Part shown: piece by piece, positions 36,910 to 46,250 of the stretch
How positions within the stretch are numbered: the first letter of the stretch is position 1
Layout: the number at the start of each line of letters is the position of its first letter
Assembly: GCA_963754955.1 (NCBI GenBank)
Contig: CAVWHY010000006.1
Location: 1 to 64,000 of the forward strand
Direction of reading: 5' to 3'
DNA from: CAVQJU01 sp963754955
GTDB lineage: Bacteria > Acidobacteriota > Vicinamibacteria > Vicinamibacterales > CAVVIG01
Length of the DNA stretch: 64,000 bases
The notes under the pieces: generated by a model
Told to the model about the DNA's origin: nothing
The model's database searches: none
The model's input: the letters and a program-made list of their open reading frames with translations, nothing else
Position numbers and translations under genes: made by a program

Positions 36910-38163
36910 ATGAAACGCCATCCGATCTGGATCATCATCTTCACCATCCTCATCGACACACTGGGCATCGGGATCCTCGGGCCGATTCTCCCCCAGTTGC
37001 TCGGCAACCCCGCATCGCCGCACTACCTGCTCGGCAAGGACGCCGCCGTCGGATCCGGCTACATCATGTTCGGGTTCCTGGTCGCCGTGTTCCCGGTCAT
37101 GCAGTTCTTCGCGACGCCGATCCTCGGCCAGCTCTCGGACCGCTACGGCCGCAAGCCCGTGCTGGCGCTGTCGCTCGCAGGCACGGCGCTCGGCTATGCG
37201 CTCTTCGCGACAGGCATCATCTTCCGCAACATCCCGCTGCTCTTCGTCGCGCGGGCGCTCGACGGCATCACCGGCGGCAACCTGTCCGTGGCGCAGGCGG
37301 CCATCGCGGACGTCACATCGCCGCAGGATCGCACGAAGAACTTCGGCATGATCGGCGCCGCGTTCGGCGTCGGGTTCATCATCGGGCCGTTCCTGGGCGG
37401 CGTGCTCGCCGATCCGTCCGTCGTGTCGTGGTTCACCGCCGCCACGCCCTTCTGGTTCGCGGCCATCCTCGCGTCCGCCAACACCGCGCAGGTGCTGTTC
37501 CAGTTCGACGAGACGAACAAGCACATGCGGCAGTTCGACGTCGATTTCACGCGCGGCGTCGGGAACATCGCGCGCGCCTACGCGATGCCCCAGCTGCGGC
37601 CGATCTTCCTGACGTCGTTCTTTTTCAACGCCGGCTTCGGGTTCTTCATCTCGTTCTTCGGCGTCTTCCTCATTCACAAGTTCGGCTTCAACGAAGCGCG
37701 CATCGGCAACTTCTTCGCGTGGGTGGGCCTTTGCGCCATCTTCACGCAGCTGGTGACGACACGGCGTGTGGCGGCGAAGTTTTCCGAGGCGCAGGTCCTG
37801 AGAGTGACGCTGCTCGGCGTGTCGATCGTGATGCTGGCGTACCTGCTTGCGCCGTCGCCGCTCTGGCTGGTGGCGTTCGCGCCCTTGAGCTCGACGTTCA
37901 ACGGGCTGTCGCTGGCGAACATGGGCGGCCTGCTCAGCCGGTCCGTGCCGCCTCAGGTCCAGGGCGAGATTCTCGGAATCGGGTCGAGCATCCAGGCGCT
38001 CGCGAATTCGCTGCCGCCGCTGCTCGGAGGTTTCGTCGCGGCGTCAGTGGCGCCCGAAGCACCCGTCCTGGCCGCCTCGTTGACGATGTTCGTGGCGTGG
38101 GTGATCTTCGTGTCGATGTTCCGCGCGGTACCGGTCGCCGCCGTGTCGCAGTCTCGCGCGTAG
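36910..38163 (+). CDS. MFS drug exporter, TetA-like (DHA1)
   Basis: A 417-residue twelve-helix major facilitator of the tetracycline-resistance type. Helix 1 (IWIIIFTILIDTLGIGILGP) and the loop 2-3 signature GQLSDRYGRKPVL are typical, as is motif C-like GVGFIIGPFLGGVL. TetA-type relatives export many drugs, so tetracycline is only one possibility. It is divergent from the MetE-like gene with a 62-bp gap. Confidence 0.9.
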   Translation: MKRHPIWIIIFTILIDTLGIGILGPILPQLLGNPASPHYLLGKDAAVGSGYIMFGFLVAVFPVMQFFATPILGQLSDRYGRKPVLALSLAGTALGYALFATGIIFRNIPLLFVARALDGITGGNLSVAQAAIADVTSPQDRTKNFGMIGAAFGVGFIIGPFLGGVLADPSVVSWFTAATPFWFAAILASANTAQVLFQFDETNKHMRQFDVDFTRGVGNIARAYAMPQLRPIFLTSFFFNAGFGFFISFFGVFLIHKFGFNEARIGNFFAWVGLCAIFTQLVTTRRVAAKFSEAQVLRVTLLGVSIVMLAYLLAPSPLWLVAFAPLSSTFNGLSLANMGGLLSRSVPPQVQGEILGIGSSIQALANSLPPLLGGFVAASVAPEAPVLAASLTMFVAWVIFVSMFRAVPVAAVSQSRA

Positions 38164-38180
38164 TCAGGTGCGGGGCTCGG

Positions 38181-38203
38181 GCAGGCCTGAAGGCCTGCAC
38201 CAC
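38181..38203 (-). repeat. REP-like stem-loop, GCAGGCC variant
   Basis: GCAGGCC/GGCCTGC arms around the central CTTCAG, between the convergent MFS and pilT genes. The head is GTGG instead of GTAG. Confidence 0.65.
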
Positions 38204-38205
38204 TT

Positions 38206-39329
<1,124 letters not shown>

Positions 39330-39333
<4 letters not shown>

Positions 39334-39824
39334 GGCTCCGCGATCTCGCTTACCTCGACGATGTGGGCGAAGTTGACGACGACCGTGGCATCTCCCGTTT
39401 CGATGTAGCGGAACGTTTCCGGCTGGCGCGCCCAGTCGCTCACGCGATCGTGTCCCCCCGGGCGATAGACCCGCACGGCGCCGGTGATCCGCTCGCCGTT
39501 CGAGAGCAGGACGGACACGACCCGCCGGATGGCGACGCCGTATCCGGGATCGAGCGTCGCCTCTTCGTCGGCGACGGTGACAAACACGACGTGCGATCGA
39601 TGGTAGAGGACGGTGCGGACGGCGTCCTCGCGGTGAATCTCGAACGGGAAGAAGCCGTGCTCGGAGTTCAACAGATCGGCGACGCGCTCGGGACCGTCGT
39701 GGCGCGTGCTGCTGCTCGCGAGGAAGAAGCACCCGCGTTCGGCAGTGCCGCTCGACAGCGTCACGGTGGCGCTCGCGCGGCGTTTTTCGACACGGTATTC
39801 GGACGGAGCGGTACTGGTGGGCAT
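39330..39824 (-). CDS. Protein of unknown function coupled to pilT
   Basis: A 164-residue soluble protein with no signal or membrane segment. The central part (about residues 45-90) contains HGFFPFEIHREDAVRTVLYH and VVFVTVADEE; the C-terminal part has SVLLSNGERITGAVRVYRP and ATVVVNFAHIVEVSEI, which suggests small beta-barrel folds, perhaps with an Hfq/PilZ-like shape. Its stop overlaps the pilT start by four bases, so it is probably co-translated with pilT. Confidence 0.7.
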
Positions 39825-39949
39825 GGCCTCGTTTGTTATCGGTTTGTGCCGCTCGTCTCGATACGTACGCATGCACGCCGATTCGAGGCCCGAGCCGGGC
39901 ACGCCCGCCGCGGCTGACGAGGCCCGCGCGGCTGTGCCACACTGTGCCA

Positions 39950-41212
39950 ATGTCTGCAGATCTGGAATCCCGCCTTCAGTCCTACGGCGAGCTCGCCGTT
40001 AAGGTGGGCCTTAATCTCAGGGCCGGCCAGCGCCTGCTGGTCATCGGACCCCTGGCGAGCGGCGGCGCCTCGCTCGAAGCCGCGCCCCTCGTCCGGCATA
40101 TCGTGACCAGCGCGTACAAGGCGGGCGCGTCCCTGGTCGAGGTCATCTGGGGCGACGAACCGCTGCAGCTCGTGCGTTTTCAGCACGCTCCGCGCGACTC
40201 GTTCGATCAGTTCTCGACCTGGCTGCCGAAGGCCCTCTTCGAACACGCGGAGGCCGGGCACGCCATCCTGTCCGTTTACGCGAACGACCCCGATCAGTTG
40301 AAAGACCAGCCGACCGAGCTCGTCGGCGCGGTACAGCAGGCCGTTTCACGCGGCGCGCGCCCGTTCAGGGATCTCATCTCCCGCAACCAGACCAATTGGA
40401 CCGTCGTCGCGGCCGCCGGCTCGGGGTGGGCGGCGCGCGTATTCCCGAACGTGCCGAAAGAACAGCAGGTGCCGCGCCTGTGGGATGCGATCGGCGCGCT
40501 CTGCCGGCTCGATCGGCCGGATCCGGTGGCCGCATGGGAAGCGCACCTGAAGGCGCTCGCGCTGCGGCGGGATTACTTGAACAACAAGCGCTACTCCGCG
40601 CTCAAGTACGCAGGTCCCGGCACGGACCTGACCATCGGGCTTCCTGAGGGGCATCTGTGGGTGAGCGGCCGATCCGAGAGCCGATCGGGGATCGCGTTCG
40701 CGCCGAACCTGCCGACCGAGGAAGTGTTCACCATGCCTCGGGCCGACAAGGTGGACGGCGTCGTGCGCTCGACGAAGCCGCTCAGCTACGGCGGCACGGT
40801 GATCGAGAACTTCGAGCTGAAGTTCTCCGGAGGCCGTGCGATTGCTGTCGCGGCCGAGCGCGGGCAAGCGGTGCTCCAGCAGCTGGTCGACACGGATCCG
40901 GGCGCGGCGCGCCTCGGCGAGCTGGCGCTCGTGCCGCACAGCTCACCGGTCGCGCAGTCGGGCCTGCTGTTCTACAACACGCTGTTCGATGAAAACGCGG
41001 CGAGCCACGTCGCGTTCGGCTCGGCGTACAAGTTCACGCTGCGCGGCGGCGAGCACATGGGCGACGAGGAGTTCGAGCGCGCGGGCGGCAACCGCAGCGC
41101 GGTGCACGTGGACTTCATGATCGGATCGCAGGAGCTCGACGTGGACGGCGTTCTGCCGACGGGGGCCGCCGAACCGCTCATGCGCAAAGGTGAATGGGCG
41201 CGCGCGCTGTAG
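39950..41212 (+). CDS. M29 family metallo-aminopeptidase
   Basis: A 420-residue aminopeptidase of the AmpS/PepS/thermophilic aminopeptidase family with two co-catalytic metals. Ligand regions are visible: Glu in GGTVIENFELKFSGG, Glu in ARLGELALVPHSS, His in DENAASHVAFGSAY, and Asp in NRSAVHVDFMIGS. The N-terminal domain (residues 1-180) matches the family length. The stop is followed directly by a REP-like GTAG. Confidence 0.92.
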   Translation: MSADLESRLQSYGELAVKVGLNLRAGQRLLVIGPLASGGASLEAAPLVRHIVTSAYKAGASLVEVIWGDEPLQLVRFQHAPRDSFDQFSTWLPKALFEHAEAGHAILSVYANDPDQLKDQPTELVGAVQQAVSRGARPFRDLISRNQTNWTVVAAAGSGWAARVFPNVPKEQQVPRLWDAIGALCRLDRPDPVAAWEAHLKALALRRDYLNNKRYSALKYAGPGTDLTIGLPEGHLWVSGRSESRSGIAFAPNLPTEEVFTMPRADKVDGVVRSTKPLSYGGTVIENFELKFSGGRAIAVAAERGQAVLQQLVDTDPGAARLGELALVPHSSPVAQSGLLFYNTLFDENAASHVAFGSAYKFTLRGGEHMGDEEFERAGGNRSAVHVDFMIGSQELDVDGVLPTGAAEPLMRKGEWARAL

Positions 41213-41246
41213 TAGTGCAGTTGCAATGCAGGCCTTCAGGCCTGCC
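41212..41246. repeat. REP-like element, GCAGGCC variant, between convergent genes
   Basis: A GTAGTGCAG head at 41212 is followed by GCAGGCCTTCAGGCCTGCC (41228-41246). The last codons and TGA stop of the SRPBCC gene fall within this palindrome. Confidence 0.7.
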
Positions 41247-41685
41247 TCGCCCGTGCCGCGAGCAGCGCCAGTTCCTCCGCGTATAACTTCTTCATGAAGC
41301 GCGTCGAGATGAACCGCTCGAGCGCGCCCGCAAGACCGTCGCGCGAAGTCATGTGCGTCGTGAACGTGACACGTGTGCCGCTGCCGGACGCGGCTTTCTC
41401 GACGAAAAAGGTCGTTTTCGACGCCGCCGGCTCGACGTACTCCTCCACCAGCACACGTCCAGGTTCCGGTTCGGTCACGAACCCCCTGAATCGCTGCGTC
41501 TGCCCCAGCGCGCGGACCTCGAACCGGATGATCGTGCCCGCACCGACGCCGCCCTTCTCGACCGTCAGGTTGCGGAACTGCTTCGGCAGGATGTGCGGGT
41601 GCCCGTTGTGGTAGTCGGCGATGATCGCGTACACGCGATCGGGCGGCGCATCCATGTCCGCCGATGCGACGACGGTGTAGTCCAC
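41236..41685 (-). CDS. SRPBCC (START-like) family protein
   Basis: A 149-residue polyketide cyclase/START-like helix-grip domain: YTVVASADMDAPPDRVYAII at the start, GAGTIIRFEVRALGQTQRF in the middle, and a long C-terminal helix after GLAGALERFI. Members bind hydrophobic ligands. The GTG start at 41685 lies just after the stop of the small basic protein gene. The final residues Gln-Ala and the TGA stop come from a REP-like palindrome. Confidence 0.85.
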   Translation of the reverse strand: MDYTVVASADMDAPPDRVYAIIADYHNGHPHILPKQFRNLTVEKGGVGAGTIIRFEVRALGQTQRFRGFVTEPEPGRVLVEEYVEPAASKTTFFVEKAASGSGTRVTFTTHMTSRDGLAGALERFISTRFMKKLYAEELALLAARARQA

Positions 41686-41691
41686 GCCGGC

Positions 41692-41958
41692 CTAGAACGT
41701 CTTGAAGCGGGCCCGCTTGATCGTGGCGGTGTCGGCGGCGCCGCCGGTGATCACGTGCGTGGCCCCGGCCGGCAGCTTGCCGTCGGGTGTGACGCTCGCG
41801 GCTTCACCGCGGACAATCACATCGGTGACGAAGCGCGGATCGCTCGGCGGCCGCGCTGCAGCCGGCCTCTTCGTCTTCGCCCGGGAATGCGTCGAGGCCT
41901 TCGCCGTCTTGCGGCGGGGCGGACGCGGGGAAGCTTTTGCCCGTTTTCGTGGCGGCAT
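41692..41958 (-). CDS. Small protein with a histone H1-like basic tail
   Basis: An 88-residue protein. Residues 1-42 are rich in Lys, Arg, Pro and Ala (PPRKRAKASPRPPRRKTAKA), like a histone H1 tail. Residues 43-88 (RFVTDVIVRGEAASVTPDG...) form a short folded part with alternating hydrophobics. It could bind DNA, RNA or polyphosphate through the tail. The neighbouring gluzincin gene also starts with such a tail. Confidence 0.62.
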   Translation of the reverse strand: MPPRKRAKASPRPPRRKTAKASTHSRAKTKRPAAARPPSDPRFVTDVIVRGEAASVTPDGKLPAGATHVITGGAADTATIKRARFKTF

Positions 41959-41989
41959 CAGGACCTCTCACGTCTATGTTACCCGGATG

Positions 41990-42125
41990 AAAGTTCAAAG
42001 TGGAAAAGTTCAAAGTGGAGAAGTAAGTCGAGAAAGTCTCAAAGTCGACAAGTCACTCACTTGCTCGACTTTGGCCTTTCCCTACTTTACTTCTCTGCCT
42101 TTGACTTTGAACTTTGAACTTGTCG
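41990..42125. repeat. Long heptamer repeat hairpin, AAAGTTC family
   Basis: About 136 bp of units such as AAAGTGG, AAAGTTC and AAAGTCG on the left, and their complements (GACTTTG, AACTTTG) on the right. The two halves are inverted around 42055. It fills the spacer between the basic-tail gene and the gluzincin gene. Confidence 0.8.
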
Positions 42126-42134
42126 AGCTCTGCC

Positions 42135-43649
42135 CTACTCGAACCCGCAGTCGAACGTGCGGCGCCTCAGCACGAGATCGGCGCCCTGTTTCACCACGAC
42201 GTGCGTCTTGGTCACGTGCGGGTGAACGAGGCCGGCCTCGCGGTGGGCATGATCTTCCACCTCGACGCGCCCCCGCTGGAACAGGTCGTCGGTGAACGAC
42301 TCAGCGGCGTTCTGCGCCGACCGCGCCTCGACGGAGCCGGCGGTCAGCGACGCCGCGGTGACGCCGAACTTCTTCGGCTGCTCGGCCGCGCGCACCTTCA
42401 GGACCATGCCGGAGAGGCCGTACGCCGCCGCCGAGATCGAGGCGAGCGGCAGTTCGCGGGACGGCAGCACGCTGATGGAGGCGGCAGCCATGGCCGGCCG
42501 GCGGCCCGGACGGGACGCCGCGGTCACCGTCGCTGCGGCCTGCAGCGACAGGATTCCGCGGCGGACGAACGCGCTCTTGATGACGTCGCGGTACTTGCCG
42601 CCGAACGGCGCCGCTTCGCCCGCGTCGAGCATGTGCGCGGCGACCTGGCTGAAGTAGTCCGGGACCACCGGCGCGTCCTTGACGCCGGCCACGAGCAGCT
42701 GCGCCGACTCTTTCGTGACGGCCACGAGCTGTTCGCCGGTTGCGCCGTCGCCCTTGGTCTTGAACATGCCCGCGAGCAGGTCGAGAAAGCCCGCGGTGAA
42801 CACACGCGAGAACGAATGCGGTTCCGACGACAACGCGTTGGCCGGTGCCGACGGCGGCAGCGTCTGGGGGTCGCGGTAGAAGAACGAATTGACGGCGTTG
42901 CGCAGGCTGTCGCGATCGACTGAATCCGGGTGCTCCGCCCGGATCGCCGCGCCCAGCTGTTCGGCAAGCCGCGACAGGCGGGAGTTGCGGTTCAACACGC
43001 CCTGCGTGTCGGTCAGCACGCGCTGGCGGAACGACTCGACCTGCAGCGCCGTCAGAATCGCGCTCATGTCCCCGAACGACTCGTGGAACGCGGCGGCTTC
43101 GATGGTCTGCGCGTCGAATAACTCGGGCCGCAGCGCGTCGAGGATCGCGTGGCCCATCTCGTGGCAGACGACGTCGGGGCTCTCGCCGGAAAAGAACGTC
43201 CGCGTGCCGACGGTCGCGTGGAAGAAGTGCAGGCCTGGCGCATCCCCGAACCCGCCGCGCGTGTAGAACGCGTTCAAGTCCACCCCGTCGTCGAGAACGA
43301 CGGGCAGGATCTTGCCGATTTCCCACGACAGCGCGGGGCTGATGCCGCCCCAGAAATCGGATCCGCGCCGGAGCGACGTCGCGCAGGCGTAGTAGCGGAA
43401 TTCCGGGGTGCCGGGCTGGTAGATCTTCACGGCCGGAGCCTTGCCGCCGATCCTGGTCGGCAAGGGCTGCGCCCCCAGGGTCGGCGCGGGCACCTGGATG
43501 GGAGCCGGCGCGGGCGCGACGTTCGGATCGCCCGGGTCGTCCTCCCAGGTCGGTACGAGTTTTTTCGCGGTCTTCTTCGTGGTGGTTGCTGCGGCAGTTG
43601 ACGACTTCCTGCGAGGCGTACGGGTCTTGCGAGGGGCTTTCCTGGCCAT
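42135..43649 (-). CDS. HEMGH-type zinc metallopeptidase (gluzincin) with a basic N-terminal tail
   Basis: A 504-residue protein. The zinc site VVCHEMGHAILD (about residue 160) with a following third-ligand Glu region AAFHESFGDMSAIL is that of thermolysin/M4-M36-like gluzincins. Instead of a signal peptide it starts with a Lys/Arg/Thr/Ala-rich tail (residues 2-35, including KTRTPRRKSSTAAA), then a Pro/Ala linker. That suggests a cytoplasmic, possibly nucleoid-associated peptidase, unlike secreted M4 enzymes. AGGAGGATG lies upstream of ATG 43649. The C-terminal 130 residues form an extra domain I do not recognise. Confidence 0.8.
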   Translation of the reverse strand: MARKAPRKTRTPRRKSSTAAATTTKKTAKKLVPTWEDDPGDPNVAPAPAPIQVPAPTLGAQPLPTRIGGKAPAVKIYQPGTPEFRYYACATSLRRGSDFWGGISPALSWEIGKILPVVLDDGVDLNAFYTRGGFGDAPGLHFFHATVGTRTFFSGESPDVVCHEMGHAILDALRPELFDAQTIEAAAFHESFGDMSAILTALQVESFRQRVLTDTQGVLNRNSRLSRLAEQLGAAIRAEHPDSVDRDSLRNAVNSFFYRDPQTLPPSAPANALSSEPHSFSRVFTAGFLDLLAGMFKTKGDGATGEQLVAVTKESAQLLVAGVKDAPVVPDYFSQVAAHMLDAGEAAPFGGKYRDVIKSAFVRRGILSLQAAATVTAASRPGRRPAMAAASISVLPSRELPLASISAAAYGLSGMVLKVRAAEQPKKFGVTAASLTAGSVEARSAQNAAESFTDDLFQRGRVEVEDHAHREAGLVHPHVTKTHVVVKQGADLVLRRRTFDCGFE

Positions 43650-43764
43650 GTGCGCATCCTCCTGTGCTGTTATACGCGTGTACGCGCAGAGCGGAAGAGG
43701 GCGGGCGCAAATGCCCGTGCAACTCCTGGCCTCCACTAATCGTGTCGGCGAGGCCTCGTTCGTT

Positions 43765-44283
43765 TCAGGCGCGATCGGACGGGAGCTTGTCGGAGAGCGG
43801 CTGCAGGGGGAGCGGGCCGCTAGACGTCGCGTCGCCCGTGATGACGCGACGCAGATAGCCGGCCTGGCCGAGATGAAACGCAGCGTGGCCGGACAGGTGG
43901 AGCAGGAGCATGCCGGTCCGGAAGGGGAATCCCATCACCGTCTCGGGAAAGCGCGCGTCGAAGGTTTCCTGCGAAATGCCGGGCAGCACGTCGCGAACGA
44001 CACGGATGGCGGCGTCGATCTCGGTCGCGACCTCGGCGCGCGTGCCGGAGCGCCGTCCGAATTCCAGCTCGCGGTTGCGGACGTAGCCGGTGCCGCCGAG
44101 CACGCCGCCGATGAAGTACTGCAGGTTGCCCGCGACGTGCAGGGCGAGGTTGGCGGCGGAGTTGGTGACGCCCGGCACCGTCTGCCAGGGACTCGCGTCG
44201 TCAGGAAACAGGGAGATCTCGCGCTTCAGGCCCTCGAGCTCGCGGACCATGGCGAGGGCGATGTCGGCCGCCGCCTGATTCAC
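43765..44283 (-). CDS. DinB family protein
   Basis: A 172-residue cytoplasmic DinB four-helix bundle. Metal-binding His positions are in ANLALHVAGNLQYFIGG and LLLHLSGHAAFHLGQAGYL, and FPFRTGM is typical of the DUF1572/DinB_2 subtype. The GTG start at 44283 overlaps the stop of the pirin gene (GTGA), so the two are translationally coupled. The function in redox or damage response is a guess from relatives. Confidence 0.85.
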   Translation of the reverse strand: MNQAAADIALAMVRELEGLKREISLFPDDASPWQTVPGVTNSAANLALHVAGNLQYFIGGVLGGTGYVRNRELEFGRRSGTRAEVATEIDAAIRVVRDVLPGISQETFDARFPETVMGFPFRTGMLLLHLSGHAAFHLGQAGYLRRVITGDATSSGPLPLQPLSDKLPSDRA

Positions 44284-45188
44284 TTGCCGTGCTTGATGAA
44301 GGTGCCGGCCCGCATTTCGGCGACGGCCAGCCGCAGTTCGTCTTCGGTGTTCATCACGATCGGGCCGTACCACGCGACGGGCTCTTCAATCGGCTTCCCC
44401 GACACCAGCAGAAACCGAACGCCCTGCTCGCCGGCCTGCACCGTGACCTCGTCGCCGCGGTCGAACAGCAGCAGCGAGCGATTGCCCAGATCGTCGGCCG
44501 CCGATCCGTTGCCGGAAGCGATGCCGTCGGTTTTCACCGCGCGCGGGTCCGACGCGTTGCGGAACGTGCCGGATCCGGCGAACACGTACGCGAACGCATG
44601 GCGCGTGGTTTCGACCGGCAGCGTCTTGCGTTTGCCGGGAGGAACGGACACGTCGAGATAGATCGGGTCCGCCGCAATGCCATCCACCGGGCCGCTCGTG
44701 CCCCAGAAGTTGCCGCACACCACGCGCACGCGCGTGCCGTCGTCGTCGACGACGTCGGGAATGTCCTTGCCGGCGACGTCCTGATAGCGAGGCGTCGTCA
44801 TCTTGAGCGAGGAGGGCAGGTTCGCCCAGAGCTGGAACCCGTGCATGCGGCCCTGCGCGTCGCCCTTGGGCATCTCCTGGTGGATGATGCCGCTGCCCGC
44901 GGTCATCCACTGGACGTCGCCGCCAGACAAGGTGCCGCTATTGCCGAGGCTGTCTCCGTGATCGACCTGCCCCGCGAGCACGTACGTGATGGTTTCGATG
45001 CCGCGATGCGGGTGCCACGGGAAGCCTGCGAGGTATTCCTCCGGGCTGTCGTTGCGGAAATCGTCGAACAGCAGAAACGGATCGAACTCCTTCGGGTCGC
45101 CGAACCCGAAGCCGCGCTGCAGTTTGACGCCGGCCCCTTCGAGCGTGGGCTGCGGTCTCAGGATCTTCTTGACGGCACGTATGGACAC
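44280..45188 (-). CDS. Pirin family protein (cupin)
   Basis: A 302-residue bicupin of the pirin/YhhW type. Metal ligands are in FPWHPHRGIETITYVLAGQV and DGDSLGNSGTL is replaced here by HGDSLGNSGTL; SGIIHQEMPKGDAQGRMHGFQLW follows. Bacterial pirins often have quercetin 2,3-dioxygenase-like or regulatory activity. The start is GTG 45188 with GAGGGAG upstream. The downstream DinB gene overlaps its stop. Confidence 0.9.
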   Translation of the reverse strand: MSIRAVKKILRPQPTLEGAGVKLQRGFGFGDPKEFDPFLLFDDFRNDSPEEYLAGFPWHPHRGIETITYVLAGQVDHGDSLGNSGTLSGGDVQWMTAGSGIIHQEMPKGDAQGRMHGFQLWANLPSSLKMTTPRYQDVAGKDIPDVVDDDGTRVRVVCGNFWGTSGPVDGIAADPIYLDVSVPPGKRKTLPVETTRHAFAYVFAGSGTFRNASDPRAVKTDGIASGNGSAADDLGNRSLLLFDRGDEVTVQAGEQGVRFLLVSGKPIEEPVAWYGPIVMNTEDELRLAVAEMRAGTFIKHGK

Positions 45189-45234
45189 GTCGCTCCCTCA
45201 GATGTACTACCCGATCCGAGTATATACTTTCGCC

Positions 45235-46098
45235 ATGAAAAAGAACGCGCTGGCCCGTCTGTCGCTCGTGGTTGCGCTGTCGGCCGGTCTCTGGGTGGCC
45301 TACGCCTACGGACAGCCGTTCGGCGCGCAGCCGGCGAAACTGACGACCGTGAAAGTGAAAGACGACCTGTTCGTGATCCACAACGATTTTGTCCCCGGCA
45401 ACACGACGGTGCTCATCACGAACGAGGGCGTCGTGCTGGTCGACGACAAATTCGAAATCGATCACGACAACATCGTCGCCGCGGTGAAGAAGCTGACGAA
45501 CCAGCCGATCAAGTACGTCATCAACACGCATCATCACGCCGACCACAGCGGCGGCAACGCGAAGCTGCAGGCGATGAGCGTGCAGGCGATCGCGTCCGAG
45601 CAGGCTCGCGACAACATGGTGGACGGCAAGCTGACGGGGCTGCCGACGATGGTGTTCGACCATCACGCGCACGTCTACCTCGGCGGCAAGAACGTCGAGC
45701 TCTACCACTTCGGCCGCGCCCACACCAACGGCGACGTCGTCGTGTACTTCCCAACGCAGCGGACGCTCGCGGCCGGCGACATGTTCACGTTCGGCGATGC
45801 CACCCCGGAGCTCATCGACTACGCCGGCGGCGGAAGCGCCAAGGAGTGGACGTCGACGCTCGACTCCGCGCTGCAACTCGATTTCGACAACGTCGTCCCC
45901 GGCCACGGCGTCGTCACGACCAAGGCGGAGATGCGGAAGTACCGTGACAGCACGCTGCACCTGCGCAACCGCGTTCACGAGCTCGTCGTCCAGAAGAAGT
46001 CGCGTGACGACATCGCGAAGGTCATGCGCGCCGAGTTCCACTGGGCCGATCTGCATGTGAATCTCAGCCTCGACGGCGCGATGGCCGAAATGCAGTAA
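45235..46098 (+). CDS. Secreted MBL-fold metallohydrolase
   Basis: A 287-residue metallo-beta-lactamase-fold enzyme with a signal peptide (ARLSLVVALSAGLWVAYAYG). The dinuclear zinc motif is NTHHHADHSGGNA (about residue 100), with further ligands His in YHFGRAHTNGDVVV, Asp in AAGDMFTFGD and His in VVPGHGVVTT. It resembles SoxH/subclass B3-like hydrolases. ATG 45235 has no Shine-Dalgarno sequence but TATACT lies exactly six bases upstream, which suggests a leaderless message. A paralogue is at 51086-52021. Confidence 0.9.
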   Translation: MKKNALARLSLVVALSAGLWVAYAYGQPFGAQPAKLTTVKVKDDLFVIHNDFVPGNTTVLITNEGVVLVDDKFEIDHDNIVAAVKKLTNQPIKYVINTHHHADHSGGNAKLQAMSVQAIASEQARDNMVDGKLTGLPTMVFDHHAHVYLGGKNVELYHFGRAHTNGDVVVYFPTQRTLAAGDMFTFGDATPELIDYAGGGSAKEWTSTLDSALQLDFDNVVPGHGVVTTKAEMRKYRDSTLHLRNRVHELVVQKKSRDDIAKVMRAEFHWADLHVNLSLDGAMAEMQ

Positions 46099-46117
46099 AC
46101 GAGATCGCTGCTCCGTC

Positions 46118-46169
46118 GTAGCGGCCGGCTTCAGCCGGCCGTTGACATCCGCCTGAAGGCGGACGCTAC
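46118..46169. repeat. Inverted pair of REP-like stem-loops (BIME-like)
   Basis: 46118-46141 is GTAG with a GGCCGGC stem; 46146-46169 on the opposite strand is GTAG with a TCCGCC stem. The stems differ in sequence but both close on the same CTTCAG centre, a sign that base pairing rather than sequence is kept. Confidence 0.85.
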
Positions 46170-46250
46170 GACGGACTTGATGCAAAGACAATAGAAAGAC
46201 TACGCGCGTGCGTCCCGATCGAATGCTACAGATCGATCGAGGGCACACGT

